From an uncultured Oscillospiraceae bacterium (GTDB lineage: Bacteria; Bacillota; Clostridia; Oscillospirales; Oscillospiraceae): a stretch of DNA of 64,000 bases. The notes under the pieces were generated by a model. It ran no database searches. It was not told the origin of the DNA and saw only the letters and a list, made by a program, of their open reading frames with translations. Made by a program: the position numbers and the translations under genes. The stretch lies in contig CALXEH010000003.1 in assembly GCA_944387285.1 (NCBI GenBank), positions 18,484-82,483 of the forward strand. Direction: 5' to 3'. This document shows positions 33,897 through 41,552 of the stretch, piece by piece (the stretch's first letter is position 1; every line of letters begins with the position of its first letter).

Positions 33897-34726
33897 CCCG
33901 CCGCCTCCTCTATGCGCCTGAGCAGGCCGTCGAATATCCGCCTTGCGGCCTCGTCCTGCCGGTACGCCAGCCGGCCCTCGGCTGACGCTGCGGCCAGGGC
34001 CCGGCTGTAGGGTATGCGCGCCAGCACGGGCAGGCCCTCGGCCTCGAGCCAGGCGTCCAGCTCGGGGAAATCCGCGCCGGCCTTGTTCACGACCACGCCG
34101 CAGGGCCTTTTCAGCACGCGCATGAGCTCGGCCACGAGCCGCAGGTCGTGCAGGCCGAAGGCCGTCGGCTCGGTTACGAGCACGCAGTAATCCGCCTCGC
34201 GCGCGGCTTCCATGACCGGGCAGGCGCTGCCAGGCGGGCAGTCGACGACGACCGTGCCCTCGTCCCCAGCCTCCTCCAGCGCCGCCGCGATGACCGGCAC
34301 GCCCGTGGCCTCGCCGAGCTTGAGCTCGCCCGTGACTACGCGGATACCGCCGGCCCGCCCGCTCTCGACCGCGCCGACCTCGAGCCCTTCCTCCCTGACC
34401 GCGCCCTCGGGACAGACCCAGGCGCAGAGCCCGCAGGAGTGGCAGACCTCGCCGAAGACCATGGGCGCGCCCTTCACGAGCACCAGGGCGTTGAAGCGGC
34501 AGCGCTCCACACAGCGGCGGCAGCCGCTGCACTTTTCGGCGTCAAAAACGGGCATCTTGCGCAGGACGGGCCGGGATATGACCTGTTCAGGCCGGAAAAA
34601 GAGGCGGCCGTTCGGCTCCTCCACGTCGCAGTCCACATAGACGGCCTCGCCCGCCGCGCAGGCCAGGCCGCAGGCGACCAGGGTCTTGCCCGCGCCGCCC
34701 TTGCCGCTCAAGACCGCGATCCTCAT
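33893..34726 (-). CDS. MinD-superfamily ATPase with inserted ferredoxin domain (2)
   Basis: A 277-aa paralogue of the neighbouring ATPase. Walker A is GKGGAGKTL at residues 8-16; the ferredoxin insert carries CSGCRRCVERCRFNAL and CHSCGLCAWVCPEGAV, and VVDCPPGSACPVMEA follows. The two ATPases probably form a heterodimer, since they are always-overlapping neighbours here (ATGA at 33893-33896). The Walker A Thr that ends GKTT in the partner is GKTL here. It overlaps the upstream NifX-like gene by 4 bases. Confidence 0.88.
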   Translation of the reverse strand: MRIAVLSGKGGAGKTLVACGLACAAGEAVYVDCDVEEPNGRLFFRPEQVISRPVLRKMPVFDAEKCSGCRRCVERCRFNALVLVKGAPMVFGEVCHSCGLCAWVCPEGAVREEGLEVGAVESGRAGGIRVVTGELKLGEATGVPVIAAALEEAGDEGTVVVDCPPGSACPVMEAAREADYCVLVTEPTAFGLHDLRLVAELMRVLKRPCGVVVNKAGADFPELDAWLEAEGLPVLARIPYSRALAAASAEGRLAYRQDEAARRIFDGLLRRIEEAAG

Positions 34727-35079
34727 GCTATGCCGTGAAAGCCCGCGTGGAAGCGCGTGAGTTCCTCGAGCTCGCCGGCCTCCAGGGCGGCGGCGTTCTC
34801 CAGCGCCGTGCCGGGCCGGGACTTGTAGATCTTCACCTCGGCGGCTTTGAGCACCTGGGCCGCGTTCTCGCCGCAGCGCGGCGTGACCAGCGCGTCGGCG
34901 CCGCTGTCGGCTGCGGCCTGGGCGGCCTTGAGCCCCGCGCCGCCCTCGGCGGCCGCGCCGGGATTCTCGATGAATTCCACGCTGCCGCCCTCGCAGAGGG
35001 CAAAATACGGCGCCCGGCCGAAGGAGGGGCAGACCCCGGTGTTCGGGCTGGCCTCGTCTACGGGAATGATGACCTTCAT
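34723..35079 (-). CDS. NifX-family protein (second copy in the module)
   Basis: A 118-aa protein beginning MKVIIPVDEASPNTGVCPSF and containing GADALVTPRCGENAAQVLKA, both typical of the NifX/NafY metal-cofactor-binding family. Unlike the copy at 32639 it has no His-rich tail. The start ATG 35079 overlaps the DUF134 stop by 4 bases and follows AGGAGAAG; the longer open frame upstream belongs to the shadow of the DUF134 gene. Confidence 0.82.
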   Translation of the reverse strand: MKVIIPVDEASPNTGVCPSFGRAPYFALCEGGSVEFIENPGAAAEGGAGLKAAQAAADSGADALVTPRCGENAAQVLKAAEVKIYKSRPGTALENAAALEAGELEELTRFHAGFHGIA

Positions 35080-35438
35080 TTTTCTTCTCCTTTCGCGCAG
35101 CGCCGCTTGCGGCAGCCGTGACGCGCGCAGTGTTCGGCCCCGCCCTCGCACAGGCGGTAGGAGCCGCCTTCGATCCTGAGCGGCCGGCCCTCGACCAGCG
35201 CGGCGGCCAGCTTCTGCCTGGCGCTGTTGTAGATGAGCTGTGCCGTGGTCCGCGCGACGCACATGTATTCGCTGCACTCGGCCTGCGAGCAGCCCTGATA
35301 GTCTATGAGCCTTATGGCCTCGTATTCCTCGACCGACATGAGCACGGGCAGGGCACCGGCCCTCTCGCGGCCGGCAGGCCCGAACTCGCTGCAGCTGGGC
35401 AGCCCGCAGACGCGGCGGCACTTTTTAGGACGCGGCAT
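35076..35438 (-). CDS. DUF134-family HTH protein
   Basis: A 120-aa protein beginning MPRPKKCRRVCGLP, the DUF134 hallmark. The middle (VEEYEAIRLIDYQGCSQAEC to NSARQKLAAAL) is a sigma-70 region 4-like helix-turn-helix. The tail is Cys-rich (CEGGAEHCARHGCRKRRC), which could sense metal or redox state. It is the first gene of a five-gene overlapping operon with NifX-like and MinD-like proteins. Paired operator sites at 35456-35505 surround its own promoter, so autoregulation is likely. Confidence 0.85.
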   Translation of the reverse strand: MPRPKKCRRVCGLPSCSEFGPAGRERAGALPVLMSVEEYEAIRLIDYQGCSQAECSEYMCVARTTAQLIYNSARQKLAAALVEGRPLRIEGGSYRLCEGGAEHCARHGCRKRRCAKGEEK

Positions 35439-35455
35439 CGTCGCACCTCATTTCT

Positions 35456-35507
35456 GACATATGCCATATTCAAAGAGCAGTTTAACATGGTTATGGGCAT
35501 ATGTCAA
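35456..35507 (-). promoter_or_regulatory. Promoter and twin operators of the DUF134 operon
   Basis: On the - strand TTGACA (35502-35507) and TAAACT (35479-35484) have a 17-base spacer. GACATATGCC at 35456-35465 and its exact reverse complement GGCATATGTC at 35496-35505 flank the -10: one covers the -35, the other lies just after the predicted start. This is a classical repressor arrangement. The DUF134 product is the obvious candidate binder, by inference. Confidence 0.65.
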
Positions 35508-35540
35508 TAACAATAGGCGCACAAAAAGCGCGAAGGGTGC

Positions 35541-35569
35541 TTGACAAAATCGGCGTGTAATGGTAATAT
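35541..35569 (+). promoter_or_regulatory. Promoter of the tRNA operon
   Basis: TTGACA (35541-35546), a 17-base spacer and TAATAT (35564-35569) lie 60 bases before the first tRNA. This is a near-consensus promoter for the Arg-His-Gln-Lys tRNA cluster. Confidence 0.85.
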
Positions 35570-35628
35570 AACTAAGCTTGCGGGCGCGTTCGGGAAACCT
35601 GAGCGGGGAGCAGTTGCCAGCGTAGTAT

Positions 35629-35705
35629 GCGCCAGTAGCTCAGCAGGATAGAGCAACTGCCTTCTAAGCAGTAGGCCGGGGGTTCGAGTCCCTCCTGGCG
35701 TGCCA
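35629..35705 (+). tRNA. tRNA-Arg (anticodon TCT)
   Basis: The sequence folds as a cloverleaf: acceptor GCGCCAG pairs with CTGGCGT, the anticodon stem ACTGC/GCAGT encloses loop CTTCTAA with anticodon TCT, and the T-arm has GGTTCGAGTCC. The discriminator G and the CCA end (35703-35705) are encoded. It reads AGA codons. First tRNA of a four-gene cluster. Confidence 0.93.
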
Positions 35706-35723
35706 GGGCAAGGCTCCAACAAT

Positions 35724-35801
35724 GGTGGGTGTAGCTCAGTTGGTATGAGCACCGGATTGTGGTTCCGGGTGTCGTGGGTTCGAGCCCCATCTCCCACCCC
35801 A
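35724..35801 (+). tRNA. tRNA-His (anticodon GTG)
   Basis: The anticodon stem CCGGA/TCCGG encloses TTGTGGT with anticodon GTG. An extra G at 35724 precedes the acceptor stem and faces C73, as expected for tRNA-His. CCA is encoded at 35799-35801. The acceptor stem has one T-T mismatch. Confidence 0.92.
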
Positions 35802-35810
35802 GAAAAGCGG

Positions 35811-35834
35811 GAGGCCGGCAACGCCGGCCTCTTT
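35811..35834 (+). terminator. Hairpin between tRNA-His and tRNA-Gln
   Basis: GAGGCCGGC (35811-35819) and GCCGGCCTC (35823-35831) pair around AAC, followed by only three Ts. It may partly terminate or mark a processing site inside the tRNA operon. Confidence 0.5.
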
Positions 35835-35848
35835 GCGCAAGTCGATGG

Positions 35849-35922
35849 TGGGATGTAGTGTAACGGTAACACACCAGACTTTGACTCTGATATTGTAGGT
35901 TCGAGTCCTGCCATCCCAGCCA
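35849..35922 (+). tRNA. tRNA-Gln (anticodon TTG)
   Basis: Acceptor TGGGATG pairs fully with CATCCCA; the anticodon loop CTTTGAC within CAGA/TCTG gives TTG. The discriminator G and CCA (35920-35922) are encoded. It reads CAA and, by wobble, CAG. Confidence 0.92.
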
Positions 35923-35999
35923 CGTCGCTCCTTTTCGTTTAAAGTTTCAGGCTTTGAACGAGCTTGCTAAGGGAGCAAGGGACCGCGATTTAAAAATAA

Positions 36000-36075
36000 G
36001 ACCCAGTAGCTCAGCAGGCAGAGCACCTGCCTTTTAAGCAGGGTGTCCGGGGTTCGAATCCCCGCTGGGTCACCA
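36000..36075 (+). tRNA. tRNA-Lys (anticodon TTT)
   Basis: Acceptor GACCCAG pairs with CTGGGTC; the anticodon loop CTTTTAA within CTGC/GCAG gives TTT. CCA is encoded at 36073-36075. It is the last tRNA of the cluster and borders the foreign segment that follows. Confidence 0.93.
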
Positions 36076-36083
36076 TAATGAAC

Positions 36084-36140
36084 GAGGGTCGACTTTTGGA
36101 ACAGTTTTTTTGGACTGTCCTAAAAGTCGGCCCTTGTTTT
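36084..36140 (+). terminator. Terminator after tRNA-Lys, left copy of a repeated module
   Basis: A stem of about 21 pairs (36084-36104 with 36114-36134, some G-T pairs) is followed by TTTT. Its left arm is preceded by ATGAAC and starts GAGGGTCGACTTT. A similar hairpin and context occurs at 39183-39231, on the other side of the IS and orphan gene. Confidence 0.8.
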
Positions 36141-36196
36141 ATTCTCAGAGCCTTGCTATTCAAGGGTTTTGCCGTGACAAGCTGCTCGTAAGAATC

Positions 36197-37478
36197 TGAA
36201 CATTAAAGTCCAAACAGTTGAAAATGACGGCAGAAGCAGCAGAAAATCTGGAATCCGAACTCCTCTTTCCAGAAACAGGACTTCTATTGTTTCCTGAAAA
36301 ATGCGTCCTCATATTGCTCTGGCGTTTGAAGGTTCAGGGTGGTATGTGGGCGTTTTTGATTATAGAAAGCGATATATTCGTCGATCTTCTTTCGCAGTTC
36401 AGCTTCAGAGCGGTAATTATTGCGGTAAAACTCCTCCTTCTTAAATACGGCAAAGAAGGATTCCATCACCGCGTTGTCATGGGGTGTTCCCGCATTGGGA
36501 AACGACTGCGTGATCTTTAACTTTTTTAGCAGCTGACGGAACGCATGGCAAGTATATTGACTGCCTTGGTCGCTGTGGAATGTCAAATTTTCTCCCGGCA
36601 TTCGGGCGTTGTAGGCCATCCTGAGCGTCGCTGTGATCAGCTGTGTGCTGTTGCGTGTGGATACTTTATGGGCAATTACTTTTCTGGAATATAAATCAAC
36701 AATGGCACAGAGGTAATAATACCGATCCTTCAGTTTCATACAGGTAACATCGCTGACCCAAACACAGTTTGGGGCCTCAGCATGAAATTGTCGCTGTAAA
36801 ATGTTAGACTTCCGCTCGTAGCTGTTGGATTTTTTCCACTGGCGTTTAGAGGTCGTAGATACGCTGCTCAGCCCCATCTCACCCATAAGTTCCCGCACCA
36901 ATGCTGTACCCGCTTTATAACCGCGCTCATGAAGCACTGCACAGATCTTCTCACTTCCAAATGTCTGTCGGCTTTCATCGAAGATTTCCTGAATTGCCGC
37001 TCGCAATTCTTCCCGATGTTTGGCATAGGAACTGTTATCCCGTTTGTTCCGCTTGATGTGGTTGTAAAAGGTTCCCCTCGGAACATCCAATGCTTCACAA
37101 AGAACATGGACACTAAACTGGCCATAGAACAGCTCCAGTACTGCAAGCTTCTCCTGCGTTGTAGCGTTGGCGATCGCAGGGATGGATTTTAGAACCGCAA
37201 TGATTTGCTCTTGCTTTTCGCAGCGGCGAAGAAGGCTGTCAAAGTCTTTCGGAGTAACGGTACGGGAACTGTTCTTGGCTTCGACAGGCCGATAAGCCTG
37301 AATCCATGTGTAAAAGGTACTTCTGGAAATCTGGTGCTCCTGGCAGATCTCATAAACAGTCTTGCCGTTGTAATATAGGCTGACCAATGTTCGCTTTTCT
37401 TCCTCACTGTAACGCATTATGTGATCTCCTTTCACTTTGTTTTGTCGTTTACGGCAATTTAAGTGTATAGGGAGTTCA
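36197..37478 (-). mobile_element. IS3-family (IS150-like) insertion sequence, ends tentative
   Basis: The transposase gene at 36284-37417 defines the element. The right end is placed at GAGTTCA (37472-37478) and the left at TGAACATT (36197 on), which share TGAAC and a few further positions as inverted termini. No target duplication was seen with these borders, so the exact ends remain unsure. The element has lower GC than the host genes, supporting acquisition. Confidence 0.6.
36284..37417 (-). CDS. IS3-family transposase, single reading frame
   Basis: A 377-aa transposase. ATG 37417 follows AAAGGAGATCAC and begins MRYSEEEKRTLVSLYYNGKT, an OrfA-like helix-turn-helix; a rve integrase core follows with DDE residues in WVSDVTCMK, FHSDQGSQYT and NAVMESFFAVFKKEE. 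Most IS3 elements need a -1 frameshift to join OrfA and OrfB; here both halves are in one frame. The protein looks complete, so the element may still be active. It is transcribed against the tRNA operon. Confidence 0.92.
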   Translation of the reverse strand: MRYSEEEKRTLVSLYYNGKTVYEICQEHQISRSTFYTWIQAYRPVEAKNSSRTVTPKDFDSLLRRCEKQEQIIAVLKSIPAIANATTQEKLAVLELFYGQFSVHVLCEALDVPRGTFYNHIKRNKRDNSSYAKHREELRAAIQEIFDESRQTFGSEKICAVLHERGYKAGTALVRELMGEMGLSSVSTTSKRQWKKSNSYERKSNILQRQFHAEAPNCVWVSDVTCMKLKDRYYYLCAIVDLYSRKVIAHKVSTRNSTQLITATLRMAYNARMPGENLTFHSDQGSQYTCHAFRQLLKKLKITQSFPNAGTPHDNAVMESFFAVFKKEEFYRNNYRSEAELRKKIDEYIAFYNQKRPHTTLNLQTPEQYEDAFFRKQ

Positions 37479-37868
37479 CAAAGCACGGCAATAATTCTTT
37501 TGCTTCAGATTTATATCTAATAGCAAAAAAGTATCCCGTGTTTACTATCAAAGCACTTTCTTGTAGAAACAGAAATGGCAAAGGGCTACATGAAATAAAG
37601 TTTTATCCGAGCTAATGTCTTAACCTCGAGCAGAAAAGCATTCTGTGGAAGCACATTGGGGAATGGATAAATAGCGCTTGCGTCTACATACTACCAGTCG
37701 TTTGGATTAGTCCAACGCAGAGACGCAAAGGAAAGCCAAGCCCTGCGCTTATTCAAATATCTAACTCGACGAATCCGAAATCCAATGGTACAATAGTAAC
37801 AAGTTGGAGTATATAGAGCATGATAAATTACAATCTACCAATCTTTTAAAAGAGAGAAGGTGCCAAAG
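37479..37868. other. AT-rich spacer between the IS and the orphan gene
   Basis: About 390 bases with low GC and no convincing open frame. GACGCAAAGG at about 37723 recalls part of a cyclic-di-GMP riboswitch core, but the rest of that fold is absent. It probably holds the promoter of the gene at 37869; no clear -35/-10 pair was identified. Confidence 0.4.
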
Positions 37869-39187
37869 ATGGCCGTCATGGATACAGTATTAGGCTTAAT
37901 TGCTGACATTGGTTTAGACGCAGCTAAAGGACGCTATAAAATTACATGGGATGAACTCCAAGCCCGTGCGAAATTGACGGACTATCTTGCTCGGCAACAA
38001 AAATACAATTTTAATTGTTCTTTAGAAGAAGAGATTGATTTCGAAGGACTCGCCAAATATATTCGCAGCAATCTGATGGATGATGTGAAAAACCGCTTGT
38101 TTGGGACAAGAAAAGAACGCGGAATCGCTCGTCTGGCAATAGCAGATAAAGCGGCATATTATGCTCAAGCAAAAACGGGATTATCCAAAGAGAGGGCACG
38201 ATATTTAGCAGTTGCCGCAGTTGATGTTCTCAAGAATTTTTATCGTAACAAGACCGAAAGAGATTTATTATTTGTAGCGGCTGAGGTCGAGGATACTATC
38301 ATCTCAGAGATGACTGACCAGCATAAAGAGATATGTGGCAAGATTGATGCCCTCGACAAAAAGGTTGAAGGTAGCAGTTTGTTGTCCATTGATAGGAATC
38401 TAACATTAGCAAATGACGGGAGACTGGATGTGGTTGAAAAGAACCTTTCAGGATTCTTTTCCGCTCTTAACTCGAATCATGATCTCAGACCATATTACGG
38501 TTTTGCTATGGATGGACAAACTCGCCTAAAAAGTATACCTCTGCGACCGGATGCAGTAGAGTTGTACCCGCCGCATTTAGAGGTTACGGCTACATCATTC
38601 AAGCTGGATGGAGTGCCAGTCCAGAGGGTAGATTCTAATACATTTTCTCGTGCCTATCGAAGCCAAAGCCTTATTGAATTTGACATAGTTGCAGCGAAGA
38701 AATATCTTGGTGATACTCCTGACCCAATACAGCATGAAGCTGAGAGATTGCCCGGAGCCCATATGGTAATGAAACCCCATCTTTTCCGGAGGCATTTCCG
38801 TGCAGCGTAATTGTTGATGGGGAAACTATAGTTGATTATCTTCTTCTACGTACAAAGCGGATAGAAGACGATGGAACTGCCATTGTCACAAATGATGAGC
38901 AAGAGAACTTCAACTTTAAAGTCACTCTCATGGTAAATGCCACAACGACCATCCTCAACTTAACGGTCACTCCCGTAAATCCGTCAAATGTGGAGTCTCT
39001 GAAATATAGACAGTTTTTGAAAAAAGCCATGTCTGCCAAAAATATTGCGCTCAAATCGTTGAAACACAATACCATTTTCATTTCTTCAAAAGCTAATCTA
39101 ATGCCGCACGACTGTGAAAAATTAGACATTGAAATTGTAGTTTTATATAAATCATTTGCATCTATAGTGTTGCGATGTTCCATATGA
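37869..39187 (+). pseudogene. Frameshifted orphan protein of the foreign segment
   Basis: ATG 37869 follows AGAAGG by 8 bases. The first frame (to TAA 38808-38810) encodes 313 residues, with a helical N-terminal half (charged, EEEIDFEGLAKYIRSNLMDD; RARYLAVAAVDVLKNFY) and a more strand-rich second half. After a CCCC run at 38775-38778 the other register continues without stop as PSFPEAFPCSVIVDGETIV to TGA 39185-39187, adding about 135 residues. A one-base deletion in the C-run explains the break. No family is recognised with confidence. Base composition is far more AT-rich than the surroundings. The N-terminal helical pattern vaguely recalls accessory proteins of phage-defence loci, a weak impression only. 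Confidence 0.65.
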
Positions 39188-39188
39188 A

Positions 39189-39231
39189 CAAGGGTCGGCT
39201 TTAGTATAAAGGCCGGCCCTTGCTGATTTTT
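39189..39231 (+). terminator. Terminator at the right end of the foreign segment
   Basis: CAAGGGTCGGCTTT (39189-39202) pairs with 39208-39222, followed by a T-run at 39227-39231. It closely resembles the tRNA-Lys terminator at 36084-36140 in its left arm and in what follows (TTTTGC-GTGA-AGCTGC). Confidence 0.75.
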
Positions 39232-39265
39232 GCAGTGATGACGAGCTGCGGAAAGGACTGATACC

Positions 39266-39934
39266 ATGCTCAACACCCTGGACGACTACATACCGAACAG
39301 CGTGCCACTGCACGAGGACTTTTGCACTCACGGCCAGCTTGTGAAAAAGGTGGGGCCTGACGGGGTGCTGCTGCCGTATCCGGGCAACACGGCCGTGTTC
39401 CTGCTCGGCGAGCATGAGCGCGGCCTGCTCGCGGGACTCAGGGAGGAGCTCTACGCCGCCGCCGGCCCCATGCTGGCTGAGCGGCTCCGGGACGAGAGCT
39501 TCCACATGACCCTTCACGGCCTTGAGGACGGCGTGCCGGGCACTCCGGGCCTTGCGGAGCGCATGAGCGCCGCCGCGGCGCTGGCCAGGCCCATCCTCGC
39601 CCGGCACAGGCAAGGCCCGGCCCTGCGCATGAGGGCCACGCGCCTTTTCAACATGCTGCACACCAGCGTCGTGCTGGGCCTCGCGCCCGCGGACGGGGAC
39701 AGCTATGCGCGCCTGGACGCCATGTACCTCGAGCTCGAGGAGGTAAAGCGCCTGGGCTACGCCCTCACGCCCCACATCACCATGGCCTATTACCGGCCCG
39801 GCCGCTACAGCGCCGCGCAGGCGGCAAGGCTGGCCTCGGCGCTCAGGCCCGTGGAGCTGGAACTCAGCCTCGCCATGGAAGACCTCGTCCTGCAGGACTT
39901 TACGGACATGAACCGCTACACGACCGTATTTTGA
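39266..39934 (+). CDS. 2H phosphoesterase-like protein (2'-5' RNA ligase family)
   Basis: A 222-aa soluble protein with two HxT motifs spaced as in 2H phosphoesterases: SFHMTLHGL (near residue 78) and LTPHITMAYY (near residue 173). The family hydrolyses 2'-5' or cyclic phosphodiesters in RNA or nucleotides; the physiological target here is unknown. It is followed by a separate promoter, so it is likely monocistronic. GAAAGGAC before the start is a usable ribosome site. Confidence 0.75.
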   Translation: MLNTLDDYIPNSVPLHEDFCTHGQLVKKVGPDGVLLPYPGNTAVFLLGEHERGLLAGLREELYAAAGPMLAERLRDESFHMTLHGLEDGVPGTPGLAERMSAAAALARPILARHRQGPALRMRATRLFNMLHTSVVLGLAPADGDSYARLDAMYLELEEVKRLGYALTPHITMAYYRPGRYSAAQAARLASALRPVELELSLAMEDLVLQDFTDMNRYTTVF

Positions 39935-39974
39935 GCCGGGACATGCGCTTTTTTGAAACTGGAAAGTTACGGGC

Positions 39975-40003
39975 TTGTAACTTGTCTGCGGGTCTGGTAT
40001 AAT
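39975..40003 (+). promoter_or_regulatory. Promoter of the MogA/MoaB gene
   Basis: TTGTAA (39975-39980), 17-base spacer, TATAAT (39998-40003). It lies about 50 bases before the start codon of the molybdopterin gene. Confidence 0.8.
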
Positions 40004-40051
40004 CTTTACAGAGATGCGCCTGGCGCAAATTAAGGAGAGGGATAATTTCAT

Positions 40052-40570
40052 ATGGGTGAAGAGATCAGGTACACCGCGGCCGTCATAACGGTCAGCGACA
40101 AGTGCAGCCGGGGCGAGCGTGTGGATACCAGCGGGCCGGCGGTGGAGGCCATGCTGGCGGCCGACGGCTGGGAAGTCGTCTACCGCAACGTCGTTCCCGA
40201 CGAATTTGAGCTCATAAAGGGCGAGCTGGTCAACTGCTCTTACGAGCTGGACGTCTATCTCGCCGTCACCACGGGCGGCACGGGCTTCTCGCGCAGGGAT
40301 GTTACGCCGGAGGCCACGGAGGCGGTCATAAACCGCGTCGCGCCCGGCATAGCGGAGGCCATGCGCGCGGCCAGCGTGAAGATCACGCCGCGGGGCATGC
40401 TCTCGCGCGGCATAGCCGGCCTCAGGGGCGGCACGCTCATCATCAACCTGCCCGGCAGCGCCAAGGCCGCTACCGAGAGCCTGGACGCCGTACTGCCCGC
40501 CCTCAAGCACGGTGTGGACATGCTGCGCGGCCTGAAGTCCGAGTGCGCCTCGCAGACCCACAAGGAATGA
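40052..40570 (+). CDS. mog: MogA/MoaB-type molybdopterin adenylyltransferase
   Basis: A 172-aa enzyme of the MoCF-binding family, which adenylates molybdopterin before metal insertion. Signatures are AAVITVSDKCSRGERVDTSG near the start, TTGGTGFSRRDVTPEAT, and LPGSAKAATESLDAVLPALK. AGGAGAGG precedes the ATG. It stands alone, with its own promoter and terminator; no other cofactor genes are next to it. MogA and MoaB cannot be separated from sequence alone. Confidence 0.9.
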   Translation: MGEEIRYTAAVITVSDKCSRGERVDTSGPAVEAMLAADGWEVVYRNVVPDEFELIKGELVNCSYELDVYLAVTTGGTGFSRRDVTPEATEAVINRVAPGIAEAMRAASVKITPRGMLSRGIAGLRGGTLIINLPGSAKAATESLDAVLPALKHGVDMLRGLKSECASQTHKE

Positions 40571-40584
40571 CCATATAAAAGTCA

Positions 40585-40623
40585 AACCGCCCCTCGCTTC
40601 ACTCGAAGCGAGGGGCGGTTTTT
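40585..40623. terminator. Bidirectional terminator
   Basis: AACCGCCCCTCGCTTC (40585-40600) pairs perfectly with 40605-40620 and is followed by TTT on the + strand; the - strand also runs into a T-rich stretch. It separates the mog gene from the convergent Nudix/DUF5655 pair. Confidence 0.88.
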
Positions 40624-41021
40624 CAACGTTTGGATTCGGAGAACTCATAGGCCTCACGCAGCCAGGCCAGCAGCTCCTCGTCGAGCTGCTCCGGCTCTGA
40701 GACGAGGATGTGGTGCGTCCAGCGGCCGGGATAGGGTTCGACCGCCGCGGCGACGCGCGGCGAATCCAGCCGGCGGTTCAGGCCCACGGTCACGACTAGG
40801 CAGTGCTCAGGCCAGCTCTTTTTCCTGCGCAGGGGCAGGGAAGCAGCGGCAAAGAGGTGCCGGCCGTAGAAGCTCAGCTGGCTTTTCTGCACATGCACGG
40901 AGACGCCGGGCAGCCGGGCCGAGTCCAGCAGCTCGTACAGGCCCTGGTAGAGCCCGAGTTCGAGCGGCCAGCCCTCGAAAAAGAGCAGCAGGTCGTCAAA
41001 ATAGTGCTCGGGGCAGTTCAA
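40623..41021 (-). CDS. DUF5655-like small protein
   Basis: A 132-aa protein. CPEHYFDDLLLFFEG, VHVQKSQLSFYGRHLFAAAS and VEPYPGRWTHHI resemble the DUF5655 group of small YdhG-like proteins of unknown function. It overlaps the upstream Nudix gene by 4 bases (41018-41021), so they are co-translated. No catalytic motif is visible. Confidence 0.6.
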   Translation of the reverse strand: MNCPEHYFDDLLLFFEGWPLELGLYQGLYELLDSARLPGVSVHVQKSQLSFYGRHLFAAASLPLRRKKSWPEHCLVVTVGLNRRLDSPRVAAAVEPYPGRWTHHILVSEPEQLDEELLAWLREAYEFSESKR

Positions 41022-41551
41022 AGCTCCGCCTCCTTTCCGCGCAGGCCCGCGCCGTGGCGGTGTATGTCGAAGAGCAGGCTCAGGAAATCCGGCGAGTAGG
41101 GCACGAAGCCGCCCTCGCCCAGCAGGGCGCAGACCTCATCCTGAGAGGCCCAGCGCGCCTGCGCGACCTCCTCGGCCTGGAGCCGCAGGCCGGCCGGCTC
41201 GAGCTCGCGCTCCAGCTCAAAGACGTCGTCGAAGCCCGTCTCAAAGTTGATGGTCAGCACCGGCCGCGTATGGGAAAGGTCGGCCTCGAGGCCGAGCTCC
41301 TCAAAGAGCTCGCGCTCTGCGGCGGCCTGCGAGCTCTCGCCCGCCTGGGCACAGCCGCCTGCGCTCAGATCCCAGAGCCCCGGCCAGCTGCGCTTTTCCG
41401 GGCTGCGCCGCTGTATGAGCAGCCTGCCCGCGCGGTCAAAGACGCAGATGTGCACGACCAGGTGATACTCGCCCGGCCCGAGCGGCTCGCCGCGCCTGAG
41501 CCTGCGGCCCGTGGGCACGCGGTCGAAGCTGTAAACGTCCAGCAGTTCCAT
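41018..41551 (-). CDS. Nudix hydrolase
   Basis: A 177-aa protein with a Nudix box, GCAQAGESSQAAAERELFEE (about residues 66-85), and LLIQRRSPEKRSWPGLWDLS just before it, typical of IPP isomerase/YfcD-like members. It hydrolyses nucleoside diphosphate-type substrates with Mg2+; the exact one is unknown. It is separated from bcp by only one base, so these - strand genes form an operon. Confidence 0.88.
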   Translation of the reverse strand: MELLDVYSFDRVPTGRRLRRGEPLGPGEYHLVVHICVFDRAGRLLIQRRSPEKRSWPGLWDLSAGGCAQAGESSQAAAERELFEELGLEADLSHTRPVLTINFETGFDDVFELERELEPAGLRLQAEEVAQARWASQDEVCALLGEGGFVPYSPDFLSLLFDIHRHGAGLRGKEAEL

Positions 41552-41552
41552 C

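Noticed and set aside
34727..35421. Upstream extension of the second NifX-like gene to 232 codons
   Set aside because: The extension is the shadow of the DUF134 gene in another frame; the internal ATG 35079 has the ribosome site and the family start.
37715..37750. GACGCAAAGG segment resembling part of a cyclic-di-GMP riboswitch
   Set aside because: The remaining conserved parts and paired stems of that class are not present.
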